Assembly (NCBI GenBank): GCA_036924085.1 | Contig: JAVGWX010000005.1 | Span: 45,365,085-45,429,084 of the forward strand | Source: Ariolimax columbianus | Lineage: Eukaryota; Mollusca; Gastropoda; Stylommatophora; Arionidae | Reading direction: 5' to 3' | Length of the DNA stretch: 64,000 nt | Part shown: positions 1 to 9,315 of the stretch, piece after piece | Layout: the number at the start of each line of letters is the position of its first letter | How positions within the stretch are numbered: the first letter of the stretch is position 1 | Position numbers and translations under genes: made by a program | The notes under the pieces: model-generated | The model's database searches: none | The model's input: only the letters and a program-made list of their open reading frames with translations | Told to the model about the DNA's origin: nothing

Positions 1-180
1 ACGGCTCACTACCAGAAGGTGCTGGGTTCGATCCCAATCACAGCACCGGTCGGGAAGAAGAACCGTAGTAAAATGCAGGAGGAAGCAGACCCTTACATAA
101 AATGTTTGCCTGAAGTCGGATGCACTGGGCCGACATGCCTAAAACCACAGTGCAACGCACACCGCCTTTGGGGATTAGAG
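1..180 (+). mobile_element. SINE-like fragment with B-box, cut by the window edge
   Basis: A pol III B-box-like motif, GGTTCGATCCC, lies at 25-35, so a tRNA-derived SINE head probably begins before the window. From about 111 the sequence CTGAAGTCGGATG and following bases match a block also found in family C (near 3044) and near 30381. No complete tRNA fold is visible. This is a likely SINE by motif only, with no full-length copy to compare. Confidence 0.4.
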
Positions 181-328
181 AAATAATGCGAACGCAAAAA
201 ACGAAAACAGAGGAAAAAACTGTAAAAAAGACTGCCTTGACGTTTTTCACAAGCCTGACGGCATAGTCGAGCTAATATGTATCAAGCTGAATGTTTACTT
301 CATCTAACCTGTACCGTGTTGGAGGTAT

Positions 329-1773
329 GTTGTTGTTGTTGAATGCCCATAATATTTGGGAAATGGGAAACTAAGGCGGAGAAACTTTGCAGAAATAGCC
401 AAAGCAAAGATGCACGAAGATCCCACAAACGCACTAACAACACCAAAACCCATCACTACTGTACGAAAACCTACCTGGAGGCAGGATATATTTCCAGAGG
501 TGGTAGAAAATATACCAGGTATTGGAAACAAAAACTGCCAGACTGAAAAAGAAAGGAGAGACACTACCCTAAGCTTCATATCGAAAAGCTACCCAAGCAT
601 GGACTGGACCCATGCATACACCGACGGTTCTGTAACAAACACTACACAGAACGTAGGGGCAGGAGCATTCCTGAACCTACCAAATGGCAGAAAAATAACA
701 CTATCATTCGCTACTGGTAAGTACACAAGCAATTTCAGAGCGGAGGCAGAGGCACTGAGGGCGGCAGTGGAAGAAATGGAGACACACAATGAAAATGAAA
801 GCCATATAGTCCTGCTTACAGATGCTCTCGCCGTAGTCACAGCGCTAAAAAGCCAGAAAAACACTGAGCTTAATGACTTAAGAGCAGCACTCTGCAAACT
901 GTGCCAGCAGTCCGCACCAAAAAGGGTAGTGGTACAGTGGGTCCCATCACACTGCAACATCCAAGGCAACGAGGAGGCAGACAGACTGGCAAAAGAAGGT
1001 GCAAGACTACCACAAACAGATACTAGTATGACGTACGAAGAGTCAAAACGGCTTATTAAATCCAGATACATGACCAAATGGGAAACCGAACATACTGGTT
1101 ACACCAAAAACGATGCCTATTACCAGTTGAACCGAAGAGAGCAGGTCGTCGTCTTCAGACTTCGCACTGGCCACAATAGACTGAGGTACCACCTATTCAA
1201 CAAATTGAAGATAGGTGGTACCGACGAATGCCCGTGCGGTACTGGTAAAATGACCGCTGAACATCTTCTGCAGAACTGCCCGACATACAAGGATCAGAGA
1301 GAGCAGATGTAGCCATCACCAGTGGAACTGCAAGAAAAGCTCTATGGCAGTGGCGACAGCCTTAGGATGACCGCCGCTTTTTTCGAAAAAATAATGGTAA
1401 CTGTCTGACTGCGTACGAAGAAGTTGAAGAAGAAGAATGCCCATAATGAGTAGAATTACTCTTTTGTGCGCCATAAAAAGGACGTTGAGTGGCGGGTTGT
1501 CTTAGCTTTCTTTACATCCCGAGCGTGCTAATGAAGGTGGATTTGGGCCCCCCAAGCGGTTGTGCTATGCTTGGCTTCATCTGCGTGTCGCTCACGACTA
1601 CAGGATCACACCGATCCCTCTCCTCATTAGCCAGGCTGTAGTGAAAACAGCCCGTTTCCAGGAAGCGCAGCGTGAAAGTTGAAGTGAGGGTCTTGGCCAG
1701 TATATTTTGCCTGACCCTGTCCAACAAGTCTGATCAGTATGTTGTGTCTGAACAGACGTTAGTCTTCCTTTCC
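329..1773 (-). mobile_element. Family A retroposon, copy 1, interrupted by a LINE
   Basis: Read on the minus strand, the element runs from about 1773 leftward and ends in an (AAC)n tail, seen on the plus strand as (TTG)n at 331-340. The body (1435-1720) matches copies near 7.5, 9.5, 35.7, 40.8, 43.5 and 45.8 kb. Its 37-bp segment with TGCCTGACCCTG and GATCAGTATGTT is present about once (1690-1745). It is split by a LINE at 354-1434. I see no coding capacity. It is a non-autonomous retroposon by tail and copy number. Confidence 0.75.
354..1434 (+). pseudogene. 5'-truncated LINE: RNase H and C-terminal zinc-knuckle region
   Basis: This is the end of a non-LTR retrotransposon polyprotein, closely similar in protein sequence to residues from about 518 onward of the intact copy at 17607-20207. 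It holds the whole RNase H domain: YTDGS (catalytic Asp), RAEAEAL (Glu), LLTDAL (Asp) and SHCNIQGNEEADRLA (His and Asp). A Cys-rich C-terminal motif (DECPCGTGKMTAEHLLQNC) follows. A TAG at 1310-1312 replaces the Trp codon seen in the intact copy, and the frame then continues to a natural-type stop near 1408. The insertion is flanked by a perfect 13-bp duplication, GAATGCCCATAAT, at 341-353 and 1435-1447. A GAAGAAG-type tail precedes the right copy. It is dead on arrival because the reverse transcriptase is missing. Confidence 0.92.
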
Positions 1774-1870
1774 AGGTTGAATGTATAGTTTAGCCAAAAT
1801 GTATCAAGTCGAATGTATAGTTTAGCCAATATGTATCAGGTCGAATGTATAGTTTAGCTAACCTGTACAA

Positions 1871-2325
1871 AGCTACACAACCCGCTTTCATGCATATATC
1901 ATGAGGAAAATTTATGAAATCTATGAAAATCATCCAGCAACATCAATAATACATATCTCAAGGAGCAGTTAATTTCCAAGTAAAAAACACAGAGTGGAGG
2001 CGGACGGAGTGATATGCAGCCAGCAGAACTAGTGAAACCGTCATCCCTAATCAGTACTGGGCCTCTGATCAGGACAGAGCTGGCCAATGACAAGCCCAGA
2101 TCCATCAGCTCAGACCCCTACAGCGTCAGCTTTAAAGATATCACATTGATGTATAACCTACTCCAGCCGATGTACTGACCCTGTGCCATTTTAAGACATA
2201 TCGCAAGCGTCAGCATGACTGCGCGGGGGTGACTTCGGGACAAGCATGACTGCGCGGGGGTGACTTCGGGAAGTCTGAACATCCCAATCGTCTGCTGATC
2301 TCTTTTGGGCTAAAATACACGACTG
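1871..2325. other. Interval with no recognised feature
   Basis: No long open frame, RNA gene or recognised element. A short direct repeat, GACTGCGCGGGGGTGACTTC, occurs at 2218-2237 and again at 2249-2268. Confidence 0.5.
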
Positions 2326-2450
2326 GAATACAAGACTGGTTGTCTACAGACTCTGCAGAGTCTTCTTGGGTCGCTGTGGTCGAGAGGTCAGGCACTTGCC
2401 TCCCAAAGCGATGAACAGAAACGGTGGACTTTCGAATCCCACAAGTATCA
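2326..2450 (+). mobile_element. LINE-tail scrap plus tRNA-like SINE head
   Basis: At 2330-2362 an ACTGGTTGT...AGACTCTGCAGAGTCTTCT stretch matches the 3' end of the CR1/L2-like LINE at 21555-21585. It runs straight into a tRNA-like module. That module has an A-box-like TGTGGTCGAGAGGTCAGGC near 2374-2392 and a B-box-like TTTCGAATCCCA near 2432-2443, with spacing typical of a class II (Ser/Leu-type) tRNA head. I infer a tRNA-derived SINE head, not a working tRNA, because the acceptor stem does not pair cleanly. Confidence 0.45.
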
Positions 2451-2454
2451 TAGT

Positions 2455-2690
2455 GACCCCTAGTCTCGTGGGAGGTGGGACCAGAGTGCCTGCATCTTGA
2501 GCTGCCTCCAGTCGTCTTGACTAATGTCTTGCCACTGGTTCATGGTAGCTCGGGACCAGAGAGTGAGGTTGATGACAAGCGCATTGACTTCCTCATTATA
2601 ATTCAAATAAATGTATGGGCTCGGTGTATTGAATCGGTTAACGATGTTCCAATCCCCCTGGTCAGTGGAGAATATCAAAAACATGTTTAA
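2455..2690 (-). repeat. Dispersed repeat family D, copy 1
   Basis: The reverse complement contains CCGAGCTACCATGAACC, AGTGGCAAGAC and TCAAGACGACTGGA. The same string in similar order occurs on the plus strand at 11080-11185 and, more diverged, at 44655-44735. No convincing protein family is seen, so it is probably a non-autonomous retroposon or an LINE untranslated region. Confidence 0.55.
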
Positions 2691-2724
2691 TCCCCAAGAA
2701 AGAGAACATTGAAAAACTGCCAGT

Positions 2725-3427
2725 CGATCTTAACTTAACTTAACGTCTTTATACTGGTTTAGAAGACAATCAGTTTCATTTACATTTCCTTGCTATAAAA
2801 GCTATGTGCAGCCAATTTATTCTTAAATGCACTAACTGGGATAAGATGCTGAGAAAGCGCACGAGCTGCAGTGGTCAGTGACTCATAGCTGACTGCTAGC
2901 GTCAGGGCCAGCGAACCAAAGCTGCCAAGACCCTTCTACACCTCCACGCGGTGATCCTGGATAACAGGCTGCAGCAGGGCAGACTGGCTAAGGAGAAGGG
3001 ATCGAAGAGGGAAGGCTAACCCGGTACTCAAAAAATGATTGCTGAAGTCGGATGTGTTGGACCGAAAGATGCAAAAATCGCAGTCAAGCTGTAAACTACG
3101 ACACAACGCATTCCATCCTCTGGACTACATTCTGCTACTTAAGCCCTTTCAGTGTTTGGTAGTGGAAGATTGAGAATGAACGAAGCCAAGCCAAGCCAAA
3201 TGCACTAACTGTCCCTGCCTCTACTACCTCCCGTGGCAATGCCTACTAAGCAATCACCACTCTCTTACAAAAAAAAATATTTCCTATTATCTTATCTGGA
3301 CCTCTCTTTAGTTAATTTGTAGATATGCCCTTTTGCTCCCGTGGGTAGCTGTAATTTGAAAAAAAACAACTTGTTATAGTCTAATCTATCCGTTCCTCTG
3401 ACCATCTTATAATCCTGAATGAAGTCA
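2725..3427 (-). pseudogene. CR1/L2-like LINE 3' end, split by family C
   Basis: The minus strand encodes the C-terminal reverse-transcriptase tail typical of CR1/L2-like LINEs: DYKMVRGTDRLDYNKLFF, then GHIYKLTKERSR. The homologous plus-strand copy at 21289-21615 continues with a conserved FFSQRVV and a NAFKNKLDAHSF segment. The matching region here is separated by a family C insertion at 2839-3197. The left end is a TTAAG tail (plus-strand CTTAACTTAACTTAACG at about 2730-2747). Only the 3' few hundred bases are present, with frameshifts. Confidence 0.8.
2839..3197 (+). mobile_element. Family C retroposon, copy 1, with 14-bp target duplication
   Basis: A 359-bp insertion flanked by perfect direct repeats AAATGCACTAACTG at 2825-2838 and 3198-3211. 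It carries one CTGACTGCTAGCGTCAGGGC segment near the 5' side, a core (GATCCTGGATAACAGGCTG, then AAGGGATCGAAGAGGGAAGG), the CTGAAGTCGGATG block, and one GTTTGGTAGTGGAAGATTGAG segment before an ACGAAGCCAAG tail. Other copies have those two end segments amplified. No open frame. The target duplication shows insertion by target-primed reverse transcription or a similar route. Confidence 0.85.
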
Positions 3428-3505
3428 CTCGAATTCTTCTCTTTTCTAGATACCGAGGCCGGTTTTTCTGACTTTGCTTCTATCCATGTACACGCTTTTC
3501 GTAAT

Positions 3506-3553
3506 AGTGACTGTGAACATAAGAGTGACTGTGAACATAAGAGTGACTGTGGA
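3506..3553. repeat. 18-bp tandem repeat, about 3 copies
   Basis: The unit GTGACTGTGAACATAAGA is repeated nearly perfectly just upstream of the LINE fragment. Confidence 0.7.
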
Positions 3554-3654
3554 CTGCAAGGAAGACTAATGATACAGTACTCGACGAAGCACAAACACAA
3601 AGACAATTCATTGAACAAATCACAACATGGCAGTCATTCTGTTTCCGGCATGGT

Positions 3655-3890
3655 ATAATAAGAGGCGGATTGAAGCACGTTGTGACAACGGGAAAGATAG
3701 CAGGAAAGAAAGACAGAGAAAGGCAGAGAGAAAAGATGTTGGACAGCCTGAAAGAATGACACGGGCGACAATCAACAACAGAGTTGGTAAACGACACACG
3801 TGATAGAAGTGGATGGATGTCCATGATCGCTAACCGGCAGGGCACACGCTGATGATGAAAGCTGTGAAGAGACTCGAGGAGCACCTTGCC
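3655..3890 (+). pseudogene. LINE C-terminal scrap (RTE-like)
   Basis: Frame-shifted translations give a basic Arg/Lys-rich stretch (GKKDREAERKD). In another frame ELVNDTRDRSGWMSMIANRQG follows. This resembles the conserved end of RTE-like LINE proteins (GRQKKRW...WTG...DR..W). It is short and broken, so the family call is tentative. Confidence 0.5.
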
Positions 3891-4296
3891 TATGGCCTAC
3901 CAACGACCACTTCTACACAATCAACCAATTAATGGAGAAATGAATTTCCTACCCAATAGGGAATCTACCTTCGCCTAGGTCTAGAAACACGCACGAAGTG
4001 AACATTGCAGAATACAGAGCGTACTACTGATAACGTTCGGCTACCTGGCAGCAGACATAACCTGTCTGTTTGAATACCAGAGTTCCAAGTATTGCAATAT
4101 ACAAAGGCGCGTCGTTTACAATGCAAACTAACAGATTTTATAGTTTTCAGTCGCAAGCGATTGGCATTGGCGGTGAAGAACTCATGACTATTGAGCAACT
4201 ACGACTACAGTTCAACCAAACTGATGTTTTCAGTGTCTTCAAGAAAAAATATTGGGCATACACTGGACACGAGCTGTAGATGAAAAATAATAGAAT
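3891..4296. other. Interval with no recognised feature
   Basis: No repeat family, protein family or RNA gene recognised. The open frames are short and without family resemblance. Confidence 0.5.
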
Positions 4297-4672
4297 CCCG
4301 TTCTTAGTTCTTAGTCGACCTGTACTTTTACAGGGGCGCACACAGGTCCCAGCTCTGGTGTGAGCTGGATGTAGCCCGGAGAAGGGTTTCCTGCTTAGCG
4401 GGCTAGGCTCGAGCAGCTTAATACTCCGCTGCGTTGGGATAAGCACTTATGGAGGGTGGATAACCGATATTCGAGTCCATCTTAATAGACTCAAAAACTA
4501 GAGCAAAGTAGACCTGCAGCCTGTTAGGTGCAATCGATGCTGCTCTAAACAAACCACCTAACCCTGGCTGGTGTTATGTCATGTCACAGTTAGTCGCCTC
4601 TTACGACATGTTCTGTGTGAGGCAGTGGTGCTATTCTTGTCCTTGTCATACACAAAGACCCAGACAGACCAC
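4297..4672 (-). mobile_element. Family B retroposon, copy 1
   Basis: Reverse-complement match to the full element at 14515-14885. Shared strings are GACATG with a following pair of CACC-rich segments, TTAAGATGGACTCG (here TTAAGATGGACTCGAATATCGG), GCTGCTCGAGCCTAG, AGCAGGAAACC and GAAGTACAGGTCGACTAAGAAC. The left end is an ACTAAGAACTAAGAAC tail. No open frame. It is non-autonomous by lack of coding and copy number (five copies here). Confidence 0.75.
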
Positions 4673-4869
4673 TCAGGACTAGCGTTACAGGCGAATATGT
4701 GGACACCGAGCGGATAAAGAAAGCGGGGTAGACCCAGAGATATTTATGTAGAACAATCGACAGGGAGGGTTTAACAATGGGGGCTAGGCGAACTACAGAG
4801 AGTGACGGAGGACCAGTCAGGCGAGAATCTGGAGTTCTGCGTTATGCGCGTCTTTTGCGCTGAAAGATC

Positions 4870-4871
<2 letters not shown>

Positions 4872-4938
<67 letters not shown>

Positions 4939-5037
4939 GAGAGAGAGAGAGAGAGAGAGAGAACGAGAGAGAGAGAGAGAGAGAGAGAACGAGAGAGAGA
5001 GAGAGAGAGAGAGAACGAGAGAGAGAGAGAGAGAGAG

Positions 5038-5086
<49 letters not shown>

Positions 5087-5088
5087 GA
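4872..5088. repeat. (GA)n microsatellite with periodic GAAC interruptions
   Basis: About 215 bp of GA dinucleotides, broken by single AC steps (GAACGAGA) at roughly 20-40-bp spacing. The Leu/Ser-repeat frame on the minus strand is a by-product of this composition. Confidence 0.95.
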
Positions 5089-5097
5089 TATTGCAGC

Positions 5098-5230
5098 GGA
5101 TGGCTTCTTCTTCCTCTTCTTCGTTCGTTCTAAGTCTTCCGCTGCCAAGCCCTGAACAGGGCTTTGGAAGTAGAATAATGCAGTCAGGAATGCGCTTTGT
5201 CGCTTGTTTACAGCGTGACTGCCATATTTG
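5098..5230 (-). mobile_element. Family C retroposon 3' end
   Basis: The reverse complement shows ACTTCCAAAGCCCTGTTC, GGGCTTGGCAGCGGAAGACTT and a GAACGAACGAAGAAG-type tail. This is the family C 3' end in the same order as at 59770-59830. The 5' part is missing. Confidence 0.65.
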
Positions 5231-5619
5231 TTCAATCTGAACGATTTATGTTGGTCGTTTTATATGTTTTCGCAGTGCATAAATATAATTACTTTGTGAT
5301 CGTTGTTGCTAGCAAACATGGTTAATTTAAACGACATTTACACTATGAGTCAGCGGCCACCATGACCAGAGTTATGTGGTCAAAACCATTCAACGTGTTG
5401 ACTTGTGTCCAATGTCACATTACATTCGTTTTAATTATCATGACTTCGTAGCAGCCGATAGAATTGTATACAAATAAATATCAGTAATTGCTTAACACTG
5501 GTCTGTGAGTATTATCATCATGTAGCATGCCCTTTGCAGAAGGGGGCTCTCATAACAGCCAATTTTTGGCTGTCATTATTTTTTCGGTCAATAATGTGAT
5601 GATTTCGCATTGCCTTTCT
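5231..5619. other. AT-rich interval without features
   Basis: No long open frame or recognised repeat family. Confidence 0.5.
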
Positions 5620-6360
5620 CTTCTTTTCTTCTTCTTCTTCTTAATTTCTCCTTCTCCTTCTTCTTCTTATTCTTCTTCTTCGATCAACTGATGCAATGTT
5701 TCTAGTCCGGTGATGTTCACGAAGGAGACTGCGTTCCAGGTCTTCGCCGGTCCCTCACATCTTTTCAAGCATGGTCGCTCTCCTGGGCAGACTGCCTCTC
5801 TTTGTTCTGCATCAGTGGGCCAATGCTGCAGGATATGTTCTGGTGTGTGCTTGGGGGTTTCACAATCCCACGTGACGGTGACTCTGAGACCTATTCTGTG
5901 GAGGTGGGTCTTGAGTCTGAAATGTCCAGTCTGAGTCTGAAGTTCATTGTCTGCCCATATCTGCCAAGTTTGTTTGTGCTGTCATTTTCTAGCCTGTATC
6001 CTTTGTTCCGGTCTCTCCATTCCTTACGGATCGTTTGATGATTCTCTTTTCTTCTTTATGTCTCTGTGGATGGCGAGTCTGCGTGCTGCCACTCCCGACC
6101 TTTTCGAGCTTATCTGCTTTCTCGTTTCCACAGTGGGCCAGAATCCACTGTAGGACTAAATCCATATCCACACGCCAAATTTTTTGTATCTGCATTTTTG
6201 ACAGTACTTTCTTACTGCCGGTACTTAGTCTTCTGCGTTGGCCTTGAAGAGGACGTTGTGATGTTGTCTCGCAATTTGTATCCTTTCGGCCCGACATATC
6301 CGGTTTCAGCTGGCTATTTGGAACCCGGGTGTGCCTTCCCATTGCCATCCATAACCTCTT
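5620..6360 (-). pseudogene. RNase H LINE tail, second subfamily
   Basis: The minus strand encodes a broken RNase H end: DLVLQWILAHCGNEKADKL (with the conserved H..GNE.AD pattern) and, further on, FRLRLD and a C...H-type knuckle. Several frameshifts are needed. The left end is a long TTC-rich tail (5620-5690), equivalent to the (GAA)n tail of the other RNase H LINEs. The sequence differs clearly from the 17.6-kb family. Confidence 0.7.
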
Positions 6361-6429
6361 AGCTGGACTACACTAGTGCAGCCTGTTTCTAGGGCGACCG
6401 CTGGAGGTTGAATAGCGTCTTGGTAATTT

Positions 6430-6765
6430 AACAATTCAAAAAAAAACCAACAAACTGCCTTATTTCGCATGAGAACTGGTCACTGCAGACTACTTCTAGA
6501 ACATCTATACCGACTTAAGATCTCACACACCGATGAATGACCATGTGTAACAGGAGACCAGAATCCTGAACACATTCTACATGAATGTCCAATCTATAGG
6601 GAAATGATATACCAAACCTGACCAGAGGGTGGAGAGCTAAGACAAAAGCGGTGAGGCAGCCGATCCGACCTGGTGAAGACTACAAACTTCATCATGGCCT
6701 GCAGATAAAGCATGGCTGAAAGATCCTAAACACACAGAAGAAAAGAAAGAGTGTTGGTCAGCTCT
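6430..6765 (+). pseudogene. LINE C-terminal scrap (RNase H LINE, third subfamily)
   Basis: Frame-shifted translation gives FRMRTGHCRLLLEHLYRLK, then PEHILHECPIYREM, the usual tail after the RNase H domain of these LINEs. It is a close relative of the copy at 10380-10950 (shared CCAACAAACT and CATGAGAACT strings). Confidence 0.65.
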
Positions 6766-6812
6766 GGTTCACTTACTCTAATGCAAGGAGGAAACACGAG
6801 TCACTGGATGCT

Positions 6813-7050
6813 GTCAGCTCATTGACTGTACTGCAACCTTAACCCCTAAATGTCAGCTCATTGACTGTACTGCAGCCTTAACCCCTAACTGTCAGCTCTT
6901 TGACTGTACTGCAGCCTTAACCCCTAACTGTCAGCTCATTGACTGTACTGCAGCCTTAACCCCTAACTGTCAGCTCATTGACTGTACTGCAGCCTTAACC
7001 CCTAACTGTCAGCTCATTGACTGTACTGCAACCTTAACCCCTAACTGTCA
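6813..7050. repeat. 39-bp minisatellite, about 6 copies
   Basis: Each unit contains GTCAGCTCATTGACTGTACT followed by GCAGCCTTAACCCCTAA. The copies are nearly identical, so amplification is recent. Its right edge runs into non-repetitive sequence containing an open frame. Confidence 0.93.
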
Positions 7051-7320
7051 GTACAGGTGAGTGTCCTGATCGGTGCGAACTTGGTCCTCAAACTACGTTA
7101 CCCCACGCGGATGGGTAAGATCCTAATTGCTGTGGTGCACCTGTTGCTAGCAAACCATAGTCTTGCTTGTGTCCCTTGTTTAACCAAGGCATGTTCTCTG
7201 TGCGAGGTCTCAATGGGCATCAGGACATGTCCACGTGCCGGTAGGCCAGCATCTGCTGTATTTAATGGCGGACCTGCTCTGCTAAATTTTTCTGTAGAGT
7301 TTAATTACTCAAAAACCATC

Positions 7321-7422
7321 ATGGATCTTCGAGGAATTTTTGTTGTTGGCTCGTTACTCGTCATTCGCCTGAGTCACGTTAGTGGGCACGGTTGCAAGAG
7401 TTTCACGAGTAGGTGCGTTTAA
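7321..7422 (+). CDS. Possible short signal-peptide-like first exon (weak)
   Basis: An ATG at 7321 opens MDLRGIFVVGSLLVIRL followed by a short VSGHG stretch and two Cys, then a stop at 7420-7422. A hydrophobic stretch after a charged start looks like a secretory signal, and GT dinucleotides near 7412 could be donors. The frame also extends upstream to 7057 without a clear start context. No family is recognised and it may be chance. It lies between a minisatellite and a family A element. Confidence 0.12.
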   Translation: MDLRGIFVVGSLLVIRLSHVSGHGCKSFTSRCV

Positions 7423-7479
7423 CTAGGCTCCAAGCATTTCTCAATATGTGCATGCAACCTGCAGCAAGGCTGATCCCCA

Positions 7480-8590
7480 TTGTCTTAGGAGAGGAGAATA
7501 ACGTCTGGTCAGGCAAAACATACTGATCAGGCAATGCTCGTCAGGGTAAGGTGAACATACTGATCAGACAATGCTCGTCAGAGTCAGGTGAACATACTAA
7601 TCAGACAATGCTTGTGAGTGTCATGTGAACACACTGATCAGACAACGCTCGTCAGTGTCATGTGAACGTACTGACCCAAATTCCAGCCTCACTTCCAAGC
7701 AGTTCTCCTGGACACAGGCTATCTGTGACAGTCTAGATAACGAGGTTTGCACTGACGTGATCTCCGTAGTATTGACTGACACGCAGTTGAAGCCCTGCAA
7801 ACATAGAACAACAGCTGTTTACCTTCACCAGCACGCTCGGGATGTAAGGAAAGCTGCCACATAACGCCGTTTTCCGCGGCAGCAAACGAGTAAACTTGCT
7901 AATCTTGGGTATTAAACAACACGAACCCTGTTTGCAGATGCCATGGCCGTGGTTACAGCACTAAAAAGCCAGAAAAATACGGAACTTAATGATTTAAGAG
8001 CAGTACTCTGTCAACGATGCCAGCAGTCTGCACCAAAAAGTGTAGTGGTACAGTGGGTTCCATCCCACTGTAACATCCAAGGCAACGAGGAGGCAGACAG
8101 ACTGGCAAAAGAAGGTACAAGACTACCACAACCAGATTCTAGTGTGACCTACGAAGAGTCCAAAAGGTTTATTAGGGCCAGATACATGGCCAAAGGGGAA
8201 ACAGAACATACTGGCTACACAAAAAATGATGCCTACTAACAGTTGAACAGAAAGGAGCAGGTCGTGGTCTTCAGACTCCGCAAAGGCCACAACAGACTGA
8301 GGTACCATCTATTCAATAAATGAAGATAGGTGGCACTGACGAATGCACCTGGGGTACAGGGACAATGACCGCTGAACATCTGCTGCAAAAATGTCCGACA
8401 TACGAGGACCAGAGAAAGCACATGTGGACATCACCAGTGGCAACACTAGACAAGCTCCATGGCAGTGTCGACAGTCTCAGGATGACTGCTGCTTTCTTCG
8501 AACAAATTCAAGTTGTCGTCTGACAGCGTACGAAGAAGAAGAAGAAGAAGAAACAACACGAACAACAATAACAGCAACAACAACTCCGAA
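7480..8590 (+). mobile_element. Family A retroposon, copy 2, interrupted by a LINE
   Basis: From 7488 the sequence matches the family A 5' end (GAGAATAACGTCTGGTCAGG). About four diverged 37-bp segments (7505-7665) and the body with GACACGCAGTTGAAGCC and CACGCTCGGGATGTAAGGAAAGC follow. It ends in an AAC-rich tail interrupted at 7927-8550 by a LINE. The tail resumes at 8551 (AACAACAATAACAGCAACAACAAC). Confidence 0.75.
7927..8550 (+). pseudogene. 5'-truncated RNase H LINE in a family A tail
   Basis: This encodes the second half of the RNase H domain (ALKSQKNTELNDLRAVLC, SHCNIQGNEEADRLAKEG) and the C-terminal knuckle region, in the same family as 17607-20207 but with stops and a frameshift (8236-8325). 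A 13-bp duplication, AAACAACACGAAC, flanks it at 7914-7926 and 8551-8563, and a (GAA)n tail occupies 8531-8550. It is older than the 354-1434 copy, judging by the number of disabling changes. Confidence 0.9.
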
Positions 8591-8630
8591 TTGTCTAGTA
8601 GGATATCATCCAAAAATCAAAACTATTTGC

Positions 8631-8817
8631 CACGACGACTTTACAATAAAGGGGACTAGAACATGACGACTTTACCATAAAGGGGACTAGAACACGACGA
8701 CTATACCATAAAAGGGACTAGAACACGACGACTTTACCATAAAAGGGACTAGAACATGACGACTTTACCATAAAGGGGACTAGAACATGACGACCTTACC
8801 ATAAAGGGGACTAGAAC
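8631..8817. repeat. 31-bp minisatellite, about 6 copies
   Basis: Units carry GGGGACTAGAACATGACGAC and TTTACCATAAA at 31-bp spacing (for example 8651 and 8682). Near-identical copies. Confidence 0.92.
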
Positions 8818-9019
8818 TTCACAGATTTAGCTCATCAAGTTAATCATTTGTCGCAAGTGCTAAATGCTTTGTCATTATCAATATCAAATGTCAAGGCCAA
8901 GTGGTTTTTGACGATCGATTCCGCCCACAGCAAACTGTTCTTTGCGTATTTCAGCAACTAATCTGCTCTTTGTTTTCCAATTCAATTTGTTCTGTTATCC
9001 CAAGCTTTTGTCTCTGCTG

Positions 9020-9272
9020 TCACTGGCCTCACTTGTCCTCACTTGTCCTCACTTGTCCTTACCTGTCCTTACTTGTCCTCACCTGTCCTCACTTGGCTTC
9101 ACCTGTCCTCACTTGGCTTCACTTGTCCTCACCTGTCCTCACTTGGCTTCACTTGTCCTCACTTGTCCTCACTTGTCCTCACTTGTCCTTACCTGTCCTC
9201 ACTTGTCCTCACTTGTCCTTACCTGTCCTCACTTGTCCTCACTTGTCCTTACTTGTCCTCACTTGTCCTCAC
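9020..9272. repeat. 11-bp minisatellite (TCACTTGTCCT), about 23 copies
   Basis: Units TCACTTGTCCT alternate with TCACCTGTCCT and TCACTTGGCTT variants. Three units make 33 bp, a multiple of three, so all three forward frames stay open. The apparent proteins there are artefacts. Confidence 0.95.
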
Positions 9273-9315
9273 AATCTTCATCGTTGTCTCAACATTTCCT
9301 TGAGCATGTTTCTAA

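Larger units (their letters stand above)
258..1870. repeat. 32-bp tandem repeat split by a family A element
   Basis: Units starting GAATGTATAGTTTAGCC recur every 32 bp at 1779, 1811 and 1843. Diverged unit sequence also lies left of the insertion at about 262-310, where a GAATGTTTACTTCATCTAACC variant occurs. Both sides end in a CTAACCTGTAC stretch. The array seems to have been the target into which the A element (329-353 plus 1435-1773) inserted. Confidence 0.5.

Noticed and set aside
2372..2447. Functional tRNA-Ser or tRNA-Leu gene
   Set aside because: A- and B-box-like motifs are present but the acceptor and anticodon stems do not pair convincingly; better explained as a SINE head.
4771..5235. 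154-codon Ser/Leu-repeat frame
   Set aside because: It is the (GA)n microsatellite read on the minus strand, fused to the family C tail.
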